Position numbers and translations under genes: made by a program. A stretch of 8,320 bases of DNA, from positions 6,883 to 15,202 of the forward strand of contig DUGD01000051.1 of assembly GCA_013331575.1 (NCBI GenBank), read 5' to 3'. Positions within the stretch are counted from its first letter, which is position 1; every line of letters begins with the position of its first letter. The DNA comes from Candidatus Woesearchaeota archaeon (lineage in GTDB: Archaea; Nanobdellota; Nanobdellia; Woesearchaeales; UBA525). Under the pieces are notes generated by a model, which saw only the letters and a program-made list of their open reading frames with translations, did no database searches and was not told where the DNA came from. Shown here piece after piece: positions 1-5,753 of this stretch.

Positions 1-2
1 CC

Positions 3-2966
3 CAGACCATCTCCGGGAACGATCTGCACCCCCTGAATCGCACAATACCGATTCCCCGTTCTCTCGAGCAAAGACTCGTTGGTGACGATGCGACAATCGC
101 TCCAGCATCACACGACGCGAATACGCAGGCCGGCTCAAACGTTGAGAGACGATCATTCGTCGCCGGCATGATGGCGTATGCAGGAGGCATGTTCTCCGGA
201 CGAAAGAAGACTGTTAAGCGCAAATCGGGCAATGCGGCTTCGTTCTCGATCCTCGACCATACGATCTACCGCGAGACGATGCGCAAGCATGCGCACCGGC
301 TTGTGAAACCGGAACGACCTGATGGCATCACCGACGATATCGTTGAAGCGTACTACGACCTCGCGCGTACGGTAGGACGGTTCTCGCTGTACGGACAAGG
401 TAAAGAAGTCGTGCCTGTGAAAGAGACGCGGCTTCGCGCGTTCGATGACACCAGCGATGACTCGGACGATAGAGTAATACCATTGAAAGCCGATTGGGGC
501 ACTAAGGACGAGATGCTCAAACCCATGCCTAACAATCATCGGGAATTGATCATCGCGCATGTGTTAGGCGAAGCGTCGCGCAATGGAGATATACTGAATC
601 AGAAGCGTTTCAAAGTGAACATCGACAATCCGGGGGCGGTACCTGAGTATGTGCATGAATACAGCGATATGGTCGCACAGAACATCGTTCCGGAGATAGC
701 ATCGTTCGTCAGGAGATTGCCCGAGCCCCTGCGTGCGCATCCAGAGGCGTTCTTCAATAGCGATTTCTACCATCATCTCGTCGATGTATACCGCGAGCTC
801 ATATCGCAGAACCTCATCGAAGAGTACGGGCGAGACGATCGCGGCAATGAATACGCGATATTGCGTCCGTCGCTTGCGTACACGCTCGACCGTGCGAGCG
901 ATCCCAACGCCCCGGCGCTCATGGGGAAACGTGAACTTGTCGGCCGCGACCTCCACAAGCATTGGTTCATCCCCCGCCTTTACCGCCGGGACAGCGAGAG
1001 TTTCATCAGCAGGCACAAGAATTCTTCAGGCATCGGACAGCGGATTATGCAGTTTTTCGGGAGGAAGAACCCGCATCTGTTAAGCGAAGAAGACGTCGCT
1101 GAATTCGGCGTACTGCATCGGCTCTACAAGGAGAACCCTCAATCCATAGAATCCATACTTCTGTCCGCGAGCGAAGTGTACGCGTTCCAGGAAGGCACGG
1201 AGTACCGGGAGACTGTGCGCCGGCTGCTGCGCAACGCCCATCAGCTGCACGCAGACACAGCGCTGAAAGTCGACCACAGCAAGAATAACGGTAAGTCGCA
1301 CGAAGTATCCGATCGCATGCACCGCATGTTCATGGAACGCGTCACCGATATCGATGCGGAAGACGGGATGACCCATAGGCTCGATGACAAGTCTCATGCG
1401 ATACTGCGCATGTTCAAGACGCACGCCATCGCCGCGGAGAACTACAAAGAAAAGTTCAGCGCAACACTCACCTCTGAGCGCACTCCTGTTATGCGAAAGC
1501 AAGGAGAACACGTCGATCACCGGACAGAAGGGCCGCTTGTGCGGTACGGCGCCTATTTTGAAGGCACAGAGCGCATACTCAATGCGACCAATCAATCAGG
1601 ATTCTTCTTCCATCTCGCCGATACCCAGCACGAGAACTTCCACGATTACGTGAAGAAGTTCAATGCCGTCGGAGTGACATCCATGCTCGGCATCACATCG
1701 CCGCAGACTATCGATAAGCTCCGCGGATGGCTGGCATCGGGAGGCCATGCGAACGCCGCAGTGCGTCCCAACACGCTCGGGCGGGCATATGCATTGGCAG
1801 GAACCGAACTGCTCTTTTGGGGCATGAAACGCGGCATTCACAATCTCAGGGACAACGCACCGTTCTGGTCGCCTCTGAAGGCGTTCAACCAGGTGGCGCG
1901 GCAGGCGATAACAGATCCCCGTGCGCTCCTCGAGGATGCGTTCAACGATTCGGAGATACCTGATAATCCGGGCAAGGTTTCGCTCGATATACCCAATACC
2001 GTCGAAGAAGCATTCAAGTTCATGCGTCCGGCGTATCTGCGCCAGACTCCGCGCAGGATCAACGCGGTGATCGGGGGAATACCCTTCATCAACGACTTGC
2101 CATTCACGCCTTCGGCGGGGACTGTGGAGCAGTACCACTCTCGCATACTCGATCGGGACTTTGTCATCGACGAAGATAATATCCCGACATTGGCAGCCAT
2201 AGGAATGCTTAATGTTAGACGCAATGATATCAAGGAGGCACGCAAGTATCTCGGAATGACTGCAAACTGGGCGAAGACTGCGAAGAAGAAAGGCCTTCCT
2301 GCGAGCGACTGGGATGCGCTCGCGCACTACGAGATGTCCATCATGTACGGCGTGAAAGGCGCAGAAGAGGAACGGGAGACGCATCTCATCGACGCGTTCG
2401 ACGCGTTCGCTCAGCACTCCCACATCGAGGTCGCGCCATACTCGAGCGGCACCGCTGATCTCGCTAAATACTGCCTACTCCATCCTATGAACTACGCACG
2501 GCGTCTGGAACTCTTGCGAAAGCTCGACAACGGATACACTGGCTCCGAACTCTCTGTTGCCGCGCACCATGCTGCGTCAGAGATAGAAACGATACTACGC
2601 ACCAAGGATACGCCCGAACAAGGGGGACGACGTCTTGATGACAACGTGCGCGATAGACTGAAGAAACTACGTAATGGATTCAACGATCTCATTATCGATG
2701 TAGGATACAAAGTGACGGGCGAAGAACCCCAACAAGGAGGGACTATGATGCCAGAACGGAAAGAGGAAGGACTAGAATCAAGATTACTGAGTGCTGCGCC
2801 TGCGACGCGCGTTCTCCACGGAGAGATAGTAGGAAATGCCGCTACGATGATAGCCGGTTATGTCGACCCGAAATACCGTGCATCAAACGATCCTTCGCTG
2901 TCCGCTGCTGCGCGGCAGTACCTCGCGGGTCTCGAGAAACCTATATACGACATGCCGAAGAAGTGA
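3..2966 (+). CDS. Very large soluble protein of unknown function, N-terminus outside the window
   Basis: I do not recognise a family. The frame has no stop from the left edge to the TGA at 2964-2966, giving at least 987 residues. In-frame ATGs at 168 and 189 exist, but the 55 codons before 168 are open and use the same codons (ATC, CTC, GCG, GAT) as the rest. No TATA box or spaced ribosome binding site precedes 168, and the AGGAGG at 182-187 is only 1 nt from the ATG at 189. I therefore infer that the gene begins upstream. The protein is hydrophilic, mostly helical-looking, without evident membrane segments or signal peptide. Around 2180-2440 there is an alanine- and aromatic-rich helical stretch (LAAIGMLNVRR, EARKYLGMTANWAK, WDALAHYEMSIMYG) that resembles TPR-like helix pairs; this is weak. 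The tail after about residue 905 is linker-like. It converges on the recombinase gene, 62 bp apart. The coding call is firm; the function is unknown. Confidence 0.9.
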   Translation, partial: QTISGNDLHPLNRTIPIPRSLEQRLVGDDATIAPASHDANTQAGSNVERRSFVAGMMAYAGGMFSGRKKTVKRKSGNAASFSILDHTIYRETMRKHAHRLVKPERPDGITDDIVEAYYDLARTVGRFSLYGQGKEVVPVKETRLRAFDDTSDDSDDRVIPLKADWGTKDEMLKPMPNNHRELIIAHVLGEASRNGDILNQKRFKVNIDNPGAVPEYVHEYSDMVAQNIVPEIASFVRRLPEPLRAHPEAFFNSDFYHHLVDVYRELISQNLIEEYGRDDRGNEYAILRPSLAYTLDRASDPNAPALMGKRELVGRDLHKHWFIPRLYRRDSESFISRHKNSSGIGQRIMQFFGRKNPHLLSEEDVAEFGVLHRLYKENPQSIESILLSASEVYAFQEGTEYRETVRRLLRNAHQLHADTALKVDHSKNNGKSHEVSDRMHRMFMERVTDIDAEDGMTHRLDDKSHAILRMFKTHAIAAENYKEKFSATLTSERTPVMRKQGEHVDHRTEGPLVRYGAYFEGTERILNATNQSGFFFHLADTQHENFHDYVKKFNAVGVTSMLGITSPQTIDKLRGWLASGGHANAAVRPNTLGRAYALAGTELLFWGMKRGIHNLRDNAPFWSPLKAFNQVARQAITDPRALLEDAFNDSEIPDNPGKVSLDIPNTVEEAFKFMRPAYLRQTPRRINAVIGGIPFINDLPFTPSAGTVEQYHSRILDRDFVIDEDNIPTLAAIGMLNVRRNDIKEARKYLGMTANWAKTAKKKGLPASDWDALAHYEMSIMYGVKGAEEERETHLIDAFDAFAQHSHIEVAPYSSGTADLAKYCLLHPMNYARRLELLRKLDNGYTGSELSVAAHHAASEIETILRTKDTPEQGGRRLDDNVRDRLKKLRNGFNDLIIDVGYKVTGEEPQQGGTMMPERKEEGLESRLLSAAPATRVLHGEIVGNAATMIAGYVDPKYRASNDPSLSAAARQYLAGLEKPIYDMPKK
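2736..2750 (+). promoter_or_regulatory. Internal Shine-Dalgarno site with in-frame ATG ATG
   Basis: AAGGAGGG (2734-2741) is followed by ATG at 2745 and 2748, both in the frame of the long upstream protein. It is a better ribosome binding site than anything near the gene's visible 5' region. A start here would give a separate 72-73 residue C-terminal product. It may equally be a chance glutamine-glycine-glycine coding sequence (Q-Q-G-G-T-M-M). Confidence 0.3.
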
Positions 2967-3028
2967 TCGGCAACTGGCGCCACAGTACGATTGTTGAGCG
3001 CAATGAAAACATGCTCCAGAGCGATTCT

Positions 3029-3841
3029 TCAGAGTGTATCAGCAGGGCTAATCACAGCACGTTTCTCATTCGTACTGACATGTGTATATATCTCGGTCGT
3101 CTGGATGCTGGAATGACCCAGGAGCTCCTGTATGACGCGTAGATCCTCGCCCGATTCTCTCAAATGGGTCGCGAAGCTGTGGCGGAGCTTGTGCGGCGTG
3201 ACCGGTTTCGTTATCCCGGCGATGCGTGCGGTGTTGCAGATGATCTTCTGCGCGTTGCGGCTCGTCATCGGCCGGCCGTCCTTTCCGACGAAGATGTACC
3301 CGGTCGTTATGCCGCGCAGGTGCAAGAAGACCTTGAGGTCATCGATGACTTGCGCGCCGAGGATGATCATGCGGTCTTTGCCTCCTTTGCCGCCGCGCAC
3401 CCATCCGATATGCTGCTCTGATTCGAGATCGGCCACCTTGAGGTGGAGCGCTTCGCTCACGCGGAGCCCCGAAGCGTAGAGGAGCTTGATAAGGAGTTTC
3501 GATTTTTCGTGCGTAGCCGCATCGATGAGGCGTTTGATCTCCTCTTTCGTGAGCACGATCGGGAGTTTTTTCTGTATCTTCGGGGTCTTGATGTCGGCGA
3601 AATTGCGTTTCAGGACCTCGTTGTAATAGAAGAGTATCGCGCTGCGGGCGAGCGCGACGCTCGATTTCTCGCGGTTATCGCCTAAGAGATGCGCGAGGTA
3701 GGATTTGATATCGCTCTCTGTGACGCTATCGGGCGTCTTCTTGCAGAACTCGAGGAATTTCTGGTTATGGAACCGATATGTCTTCTCGGTATTCTTCGCG
3801 AACCCCCGCAGAGAGAGTTCAGTCTGTAAGTCGTCAAGCAT
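3029..3841 (-). CDS. xerA: XerA/XerC/D-type tyrosine recombinase
   Basis: This is a 270-residue site-specific recombinase of the phage-integrase/Xer family, which cuts and rejoins DNA through a 3'-phosphotyrosine link. The N-terminal SAM-like core-binding domain spans about 1-88 (LSLRGFAKNTEKTY, then DIKSYLAHLL). The catalytic domain spans about 95-262. All expected active-site residues are visible: Arg127 in YASGLRVSE, Lys152 in GGKGGKDR, His217 and Arg220 in HKLRHSFATHL, His243 in LGHSS and the nucleophile Tyr252 in IYTHV. Length is normal for archaeal XerA, so it should be complete and active. The ATG at 3841 begins the usual short N-terminus and is preceded by a weak AAGG. Known roles of the family are chromosome-dimer resolution at dif, or integration and inversion of elements. 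The perfect inverted repeat at 5152-5179 is a candidate site. The gene faces away from the folded elements at 3913-4209. Choice of XerA over an element-borne integrase is inferred. Confidence 0.95.
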   Translation of the reverse strand: MLDDLQTELSLRGFAKNTEKTYRFHNQKFLEFCKKTPDSVTESDIKSYLAHLLGDNREKSSVALARSAILFYYNEVLKRNFADIKTPKIQKKLPIVLTKEEIKRLIDAATHEKSKLLIKLLYASGLRVSEALHLKVADLESEQHIGWVRGGKGGKDRMIILGAQVIDDLKVFLHLRGITTGYIFVGKDGRPMTSRNAQKIICNTARIAGITKPVTPHKLRHSFATHLRESGEDLRVIQELLGHSSIQTTEIYTHVSTNEKRAVISPADTL

Positions 3842-3879
3842 GTCTACTACCTTTGTCGCAAGGGGATTACTAGGAAGCA

Positions 3880-3893
3880 GGGTTTAAAAATGT
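3880..3893. promoter_or_regulatory. TATA-like box between xer and folded element A, possibly bidirectional
   Basis: TTTAAAAA at 3883-3890 reads TTTTTAAA on the other strand. For xer (-) it would place the start of transcription near 3861, leaving a leader of about 20 nt. For the + strand it would place the start near 3912-3913, which is the first paired base of folded element A. Archaeal TATA boxes are nearly symmetric, so either or both directions are possible; no strong BRE decides it. Confidence 0.5.
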
Positions 3894-3912
3894 TGTGACA
3901 GAGATAACCCTA

Positions 3913-4077
3913 TAGAAATCATCATCGTTGCCTTGGAGCAAACCAGACCACCGAGGTGCTGGAGCCGAGGAGAGCGAAGCTCTCCTGGCTCCAGGATTCG
4001 CCATGCGAATCCTCGGAGGCCTCGGTGGTCGTAAAGGCCAGCAGGTGCTGGCAGATGCTCCGCAACGATGATTTCTA
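3913..4077 (+). ncRNA. Folded palindromic element A (candidate structured RNA or hairpin DNA)
   Basis: There is no credible gene here; the whole stretch folds. The outer stem P1 is TAGAAATC+ATC (3913-3923) and GTTGC (3927-3931) pairing with GCAAC (4062-4066) and GAT+GATTTCTA (4067-4077), with one extra ATC on the 5' side. After a 3-nt CTT bulge, GGAGCA (3935-3940) pairs with TGCTCC (4056-4061). Inside, P2 GACCACCGAGG (3946-3956) pairs perfectly with CCTCGGTGGTC (4020-4030). P2 encloses a 16-bp hairpin (3959-3994, one bulged G, loop GAA closed as GCGAAGC) and a 7-bp hairpin (3995-4011, loop CAT). A single-stranded GTAAAG follows, then hairpin 3 GCCAGC/GCTGGC (4037-4052). Element B has the same plan and shares short blocks. 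Strand is inferred from the upstream TATA box. A REP/MITE-like DNA repeat is the alternative. Confidence 0.6.
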
Positions 4078-4117
4078 CAGAGCCGACGGAGATGATTTTG
4101 CAACAGCAGATGATATA

Positions 4118-4209
4118 GTTGTGGCCTTGGCAAGTGTGCAGACGCTCGAGATATGGTAACAACCCTCGAATGTCGTACAAGGACTGGTCACATAACGCGC
4201 CGCCACAAC
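4118..4209 (+). ncRNA. Smaller folded element A2, probable relative of element A
   Basis: This begins 41 bp after element A in the same orientation. GTTGTGGC (4118-4125) pairs perfectly with GCCACAAC (4202-4209). As in A and B, a 3-nt CTT bulge follows on the 5' side, then GGC (4129-4131) pairs with GCC (4199-4201). A P2-like stem GACGCTCGAG (4141-4150) pairs with CTCGAATGTC (4165-4174) with one mismatch and one G-T pair. It is directly followed by GTCGTACAAGG, matching GTCGTAAAGG after P2 of element A. It lacks the GCGAAGC hairpin. It is either a reduced family member or a decayed copy; the case is weaker than for A and B. Confidence 0.4.
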
Positions 4210-4301
4210 AAGCACGAAGCAGTAATTAGCACCGGAAACGAGAGAAAACGTCATGCAGAACACGTGAAGAATAAAATGAAAAAAAAGGAAAACGCTCTTA
4301 C
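4210..4301. terminator. T-rich 3' end of the membrane-protein gene
   Basis: Downstream of the TAA of the minus-strand gene at 4302-4673, the minus strand carries T8 (4279-4286) within TTTTCCTTTTTTTTC and further T-rich sequence to about 4270. Archaeal transcription ends at such T-tracts without needing a hairpin. The rest of this gap (4210-4265) shows no gene or clear fold. Confidence 0.55.
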
Positions 4302-4673
4302 TTAATCGTCCTTCGCGACCTTGTAGAGTGCCTTGAACGCGACAACAAGCGCACCAGGTGCGGTGAAGATCGCGATGGCGCTCATGAAGACCTGAAGGCC
4401 CTCAAAGCCAGCACCGAGCGAGGCGAAGATGCCTGCCATGCCTGAGCTCGCTACGACGAACGCTACGCTTGCGAGGAGGAAGGTAGTTACCTCATCGTCG
4501 CCGATGTTGAGGAGTCCCACGATGACGCCTAGCACTGCGAGTGCCATGACGGTGAGCGCTCCGAGCGTTCCGCCGTTACCGAACTGCGCGAGGATACCCA
4601 CGATGACGGCGATGACAAGACCGACAACGTAGGACCAAACGCCTACTTTTGACCAAATGTTCTTCTTTGCCAT
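4302..4673 (-). CDS. Small four-helix membrane protein, DPANN-type, function unknown
   Basis: This is a 123-residue integral membrane protein. There are four hydrophobic segments at about 12-30, 37-56, 63-84 and 95-114, separated by short Gly- or Asp-containing turns. It has a positively charged N-terminus (MAKKNIWSKVG) and a charged C-terminus (KALYKVAKDD), suggesting both ends are cytoplasmic. Short proteins of this pattern, beginning MAKK with Gly/Ala/Val-rich helices, are familiar from Woesearchaeota- and Pacearchaeota-like genomes, but I know of no assigned role. The ATG at 4673 is supported by GGGGGT (4682-4687 on the complement) 8 nt upstream. A clear TATA box (AAGATTTAAATG) and a T8 tract frame it as a single-gene transcript. 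The strong signals suggest good expression. A role in envelope or cell-surface structure is only a guess. Confidence 0.88.
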   Translation of the reverse strand: MAKKNIWSKVGVWSYVVGLVIAVIVGILAQFGNGGTLGALTVMALAVLGVIVGLLNIGDDEVTTFLLASVAFVVASSGMAGIFASLGAGFEGLQVFMSAIAIFTAPGALVVAFKALYKVAKDD

Positions 4674-4680
4674 AGGTTCA

Positions 4681-4741
4681 TACCCCCTTATACTGCAATA
4701 CTGATGTTCTGTGGGCCAAAAATGGCTACATTTAAATCTTT
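4681..4741 (-). promoter_or_regulatory. Promoter and ribosome binding site of the membrane-protein gene
   Basis: On the minus strand AAAAGATTTAAATGTAG (TATA core TTTAAA at 4731-4736, purine-rich BRE-like AAAAGA before it) predicts a transcription start near 4708 and a leader of about 35 nt. AAGGGGGT (4682-4689) then lies 8 nt before the ATG at 4673. Confidence 0.65.
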
Positions 4742-4744
4742 TGG

Positions 4745-4974
4745 ATATAGAACGAATAGTTGGCGAAATACACAGACTATTCGAAATAAATAGTTTTTAA
4801 CTAAGATTAATAGTGATTTATAATTCTTAAATAAGCACGTTTTGATTAAAATATTTAGAATAAAATGTAGTCTAAATCAAATAGATTTAATTAAATAATT
4901 AAGAGTATCAAATCACATTACCGTCAATATAGAAAATAATTACGGATAGATCTGAATCCTAAAGACTCGAAAAC
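4745..4974. other. AT-rich intergenic DNA, left part
   Basis: About 230 bp of strongly AT-rich sequence without an open frame of note. Motifs such as AAATAG and GATTAA recur, which is expected at this composition. I see no gene and no convincing fold. The abrupt change from roughly half-GC coding DNA is itself notable, as such tracts accompany replication origins, termini or foreign insertions. Confidence 0.5.
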
Positions 4975-5145
4975 CAATCCAAGATCCACGCCGCGTAGAC
5001 TCCCCCCAGCACATCCCTGCGCGCCATCAGCAGCATAGAACTGGAAGTGACCGGGATGCAGCACAGGCGCAGTAGCACATCTGGTGTGCGATTTGCCCGA
5101 ACAACCTCAAAACTAGGTGCTGAAGCGCGAAAAACGCGACTACTA
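4975..5145. other. GC-rich island inside the AT-rich intergenic region
   Basis: This stretch returns sharply to coding-like GC content between two AT-rich tracts. On the minus strand one frame is open from about 5172 to the TAG at 4959-4961. Its last part is a 25-codon ATG frame (5036-4959) ending GVYAAWILDWFSSL, but no start codon with a ribosome binding site precedes the longer frame. Short complementary arms are present: CATCCC (5012-5017) with GGGATG (5053-5058), GCACA/TGTGC around 5074-5088 and CGCG-AAAAA-CGCG near 5126-5138. It could be an RNA gene, a gene remnant or a short peptide gene; I cannot decide. Confidence 0.3.
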
Positions 5146-5153
5146 TACAGTAG
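5140..5153. repeat. Short hairpin abutting the dif-like site
   Basis: CTACT (5140-5144), loop ATAC, AGTAG (5149-5153). The same ATAC forms the centre of the adjoining 28-bp inverted repeat, whose first two bases it shares. It may be an accessory feature of that site or chance. Confidence 0.35.
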
Positions 5154-5179
5154 TTCGTATAATATACATTATACGAACT
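5152..5179. other. dif: dif-like recombination site (perfect 11-6-11 inverted repeat)
   Basis: The left arm AGTTCGTATAA (5152-5162), central hexamer TATACA (5163-5168) and right arm TTATACGAACT (5169-5179) make 28 bp with perfectly complementary arms. This is the exact geometry of bacterial and archaeal dif sites: 11-bp arms, 6-bp spacer, with inner arm ends ..TAA and TTAT.. . By memory it agrees with the Bacillus subtilis dif at about three quarters of positions. It also shares TTCGTATA/TATACGAA with loxP, another tyrosine-recombinase site. It lies in non-coding AT-rich DNA 1.3 kb from a complete Xer recombinase gene. The function is inferred; a palindromic operator is the alternative. Confidence 0.6.
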
Positions 5180-5201
5180 TTTATTTATAAATAGACTGCA
5201 A

Positions 5202-5213
5202 CCTATATAAATA
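5202..5213 (+). promoter_or_regulatory. Strong TATA box, rightward promoter beside the dif-like site
   Basis: AACCTATATAAATA (core 5203-5213) is a near-ideal archaeal TATA box. Rightward initiation about 25 bp downstream falls at 5232-5234, exactly at the TTG that opens a 98-codon frame. A second TATA-like string, TTTATAAATAG (5184-5194), lies just upstream. The reverse strand also reads as a TATA box and could fire leftward into the dif-like site and GC island. Confidence 0.5.
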
Positions 5214-5232
5214 CCCTTATGGAAAGCAGTAT

Positions 5233-5529
5233 TTGAGGCTCCGGGACCGGCCCAAACAAGGAGCAAAAAATAGGGATGTATGCGCCAGCCAACAAAACCT
5301 ACGATCCGGGCCAAATCACGCAACGAACAACCAGGCAAAACAGACGATCACGCAAAAAAAAGATTGGATCAAAATGGCAGATTGCGAATTTTTGGCAAAA
5401 AATTTTCCGCGAGCAAAATTTAGTAACCCATCGGAATTATTTTCCATATTGACAGTTTATCGCAAGAGCTATTTTGATATAATTGTCAAAAATAGACATC
5501 AGAGACAAGATAGTTTCTATAATCTTTAA
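5233..5529 (+). CDS. Possible leaderless small basic protein, unknown
   Basis: This 98-codon frame opens at TTG 5233, about 26 bp after a strong TATA box, and ends at a TAA overlapping a 9-bp hairpin. I recognise no family. The first half is Gln/Asn/Lys-rich and hydrophilic (RDRPKQGAKNRD, NNQAKQTITQKK). The second half, after Met48 (ATG 5374), looks more globular (ADCEFLAKNFPRAKFSN, ILTVYRKSYFDIIVKNRH). A 98-codon frame is unlikely by chance in DNA this AT-rich. However, both other + frames are also open early on: an ATG at 5276 gives 58 codons and one at 5280 gives 47, both after an AAGGAG at 5258-5263. Codon use does not match the confident genes. It could be a true small gene, a shorter gene from one of the ATGs, or a non-coding transcript. 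Confidence 0.3.
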   Translation: MRLRDRPKQGAKNRDVCASQQNLRSGPNHATNNQAKQTITQKKDWIKMADCEFLAKNFPRAKFSNPSELFSILTVYRKSYFDIIVKNRHQRQDSFYNL

Positions 5530-5542
5530 GCAAAAAGATTAT
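5519..5542 (+). terminator. AT-rich hairpin at the end of the possible small gene
   Basis: ATAATCTTT (5519-5527) pairs perfectly with AAAGATTAT (5534-5542) across a 6-nt loop and covers the TAA at 5527-5529. Flanking sequence is T/A-rich. It may end a rightward transcript; hairpins are not required in archaea, so the role is uncertain. Confidence 0.35.
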
Positions 5543-5753
5543 ATTTAAGAATATTTTAATGTCTAAATATGCAATAAAAAACTATATTTAATAACAATTT
5601 TTTGAACCGAATATTTATAATATTTATGCACATTCACTAAATAATATAAAGTAATTTAACACTAAATAATTATATCTATAACTATAAATAGAAACATAAA
5701 ATAATACTAAATAGTTTAATCAAAAAGCTAAAAGTTAAGAAACTACGTGTTAT
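5543..5753. other. AT-rich intergenic DNA with ACTAAATA repeats, right part
   Basis: There is no gene. CACTAAATAAT occurs at 5635-5645 and 5660-5670 (25 bp apart), and ACTAAATAG at 5706-5714. Short repeats are expected at this composition, but an identical 11-mer pair is more than usual. Toward the right end the minus strand carries CTTTTAGCTTTTTG (about 5719-5732), a plausible T-tract terminator for the gene at 5754-6206. Confidence 0.4.

Noticed and set aside
1080..1595. Minus-strand open frame of 171 codons
   Set aside because: Antisense shadow of the long gene, caused by its codon bias. No independent signals.
1596..2423. Minus-strand open frame of 275 codons opposite the long gene
   Set aside because: It lies wholly antisense to a better-supported gene. 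Its product is rich in Arg, Cys and His, typical of a shadow frame, and it has no promoter or ribosome binding site.
3870..4180. Overlapping minus-strand open frames across folded element A
   Set aside because: Open only because of the GC-rich palindromes. The translations are low-complexity and two frames are open at once. The fold explains the sequence better.
3913..4209. tRNA or other known RNA gene, or a CRISPR array
   Set aside because: The multi-hairpin fold has no anticodon arm, T-loop or CCA-end features, and there are no regularly spaced direct repeats anywhere in the window.
5152..5179. A true phage P1 loxP site
   Set aside because: Only the inner 8 bp of each arm match. Outer arm bases and spacer differ, and the perfect 11-6-11 geometry fits dif better.
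5027..5338. Minus-strand frame of 103 codons through the dif-like site
   Set aside because: It crosses the AT-rich palindrome and a strong TATA box. Its Cys/Tyr-rich translation looks random and its 5' end lacks signals.
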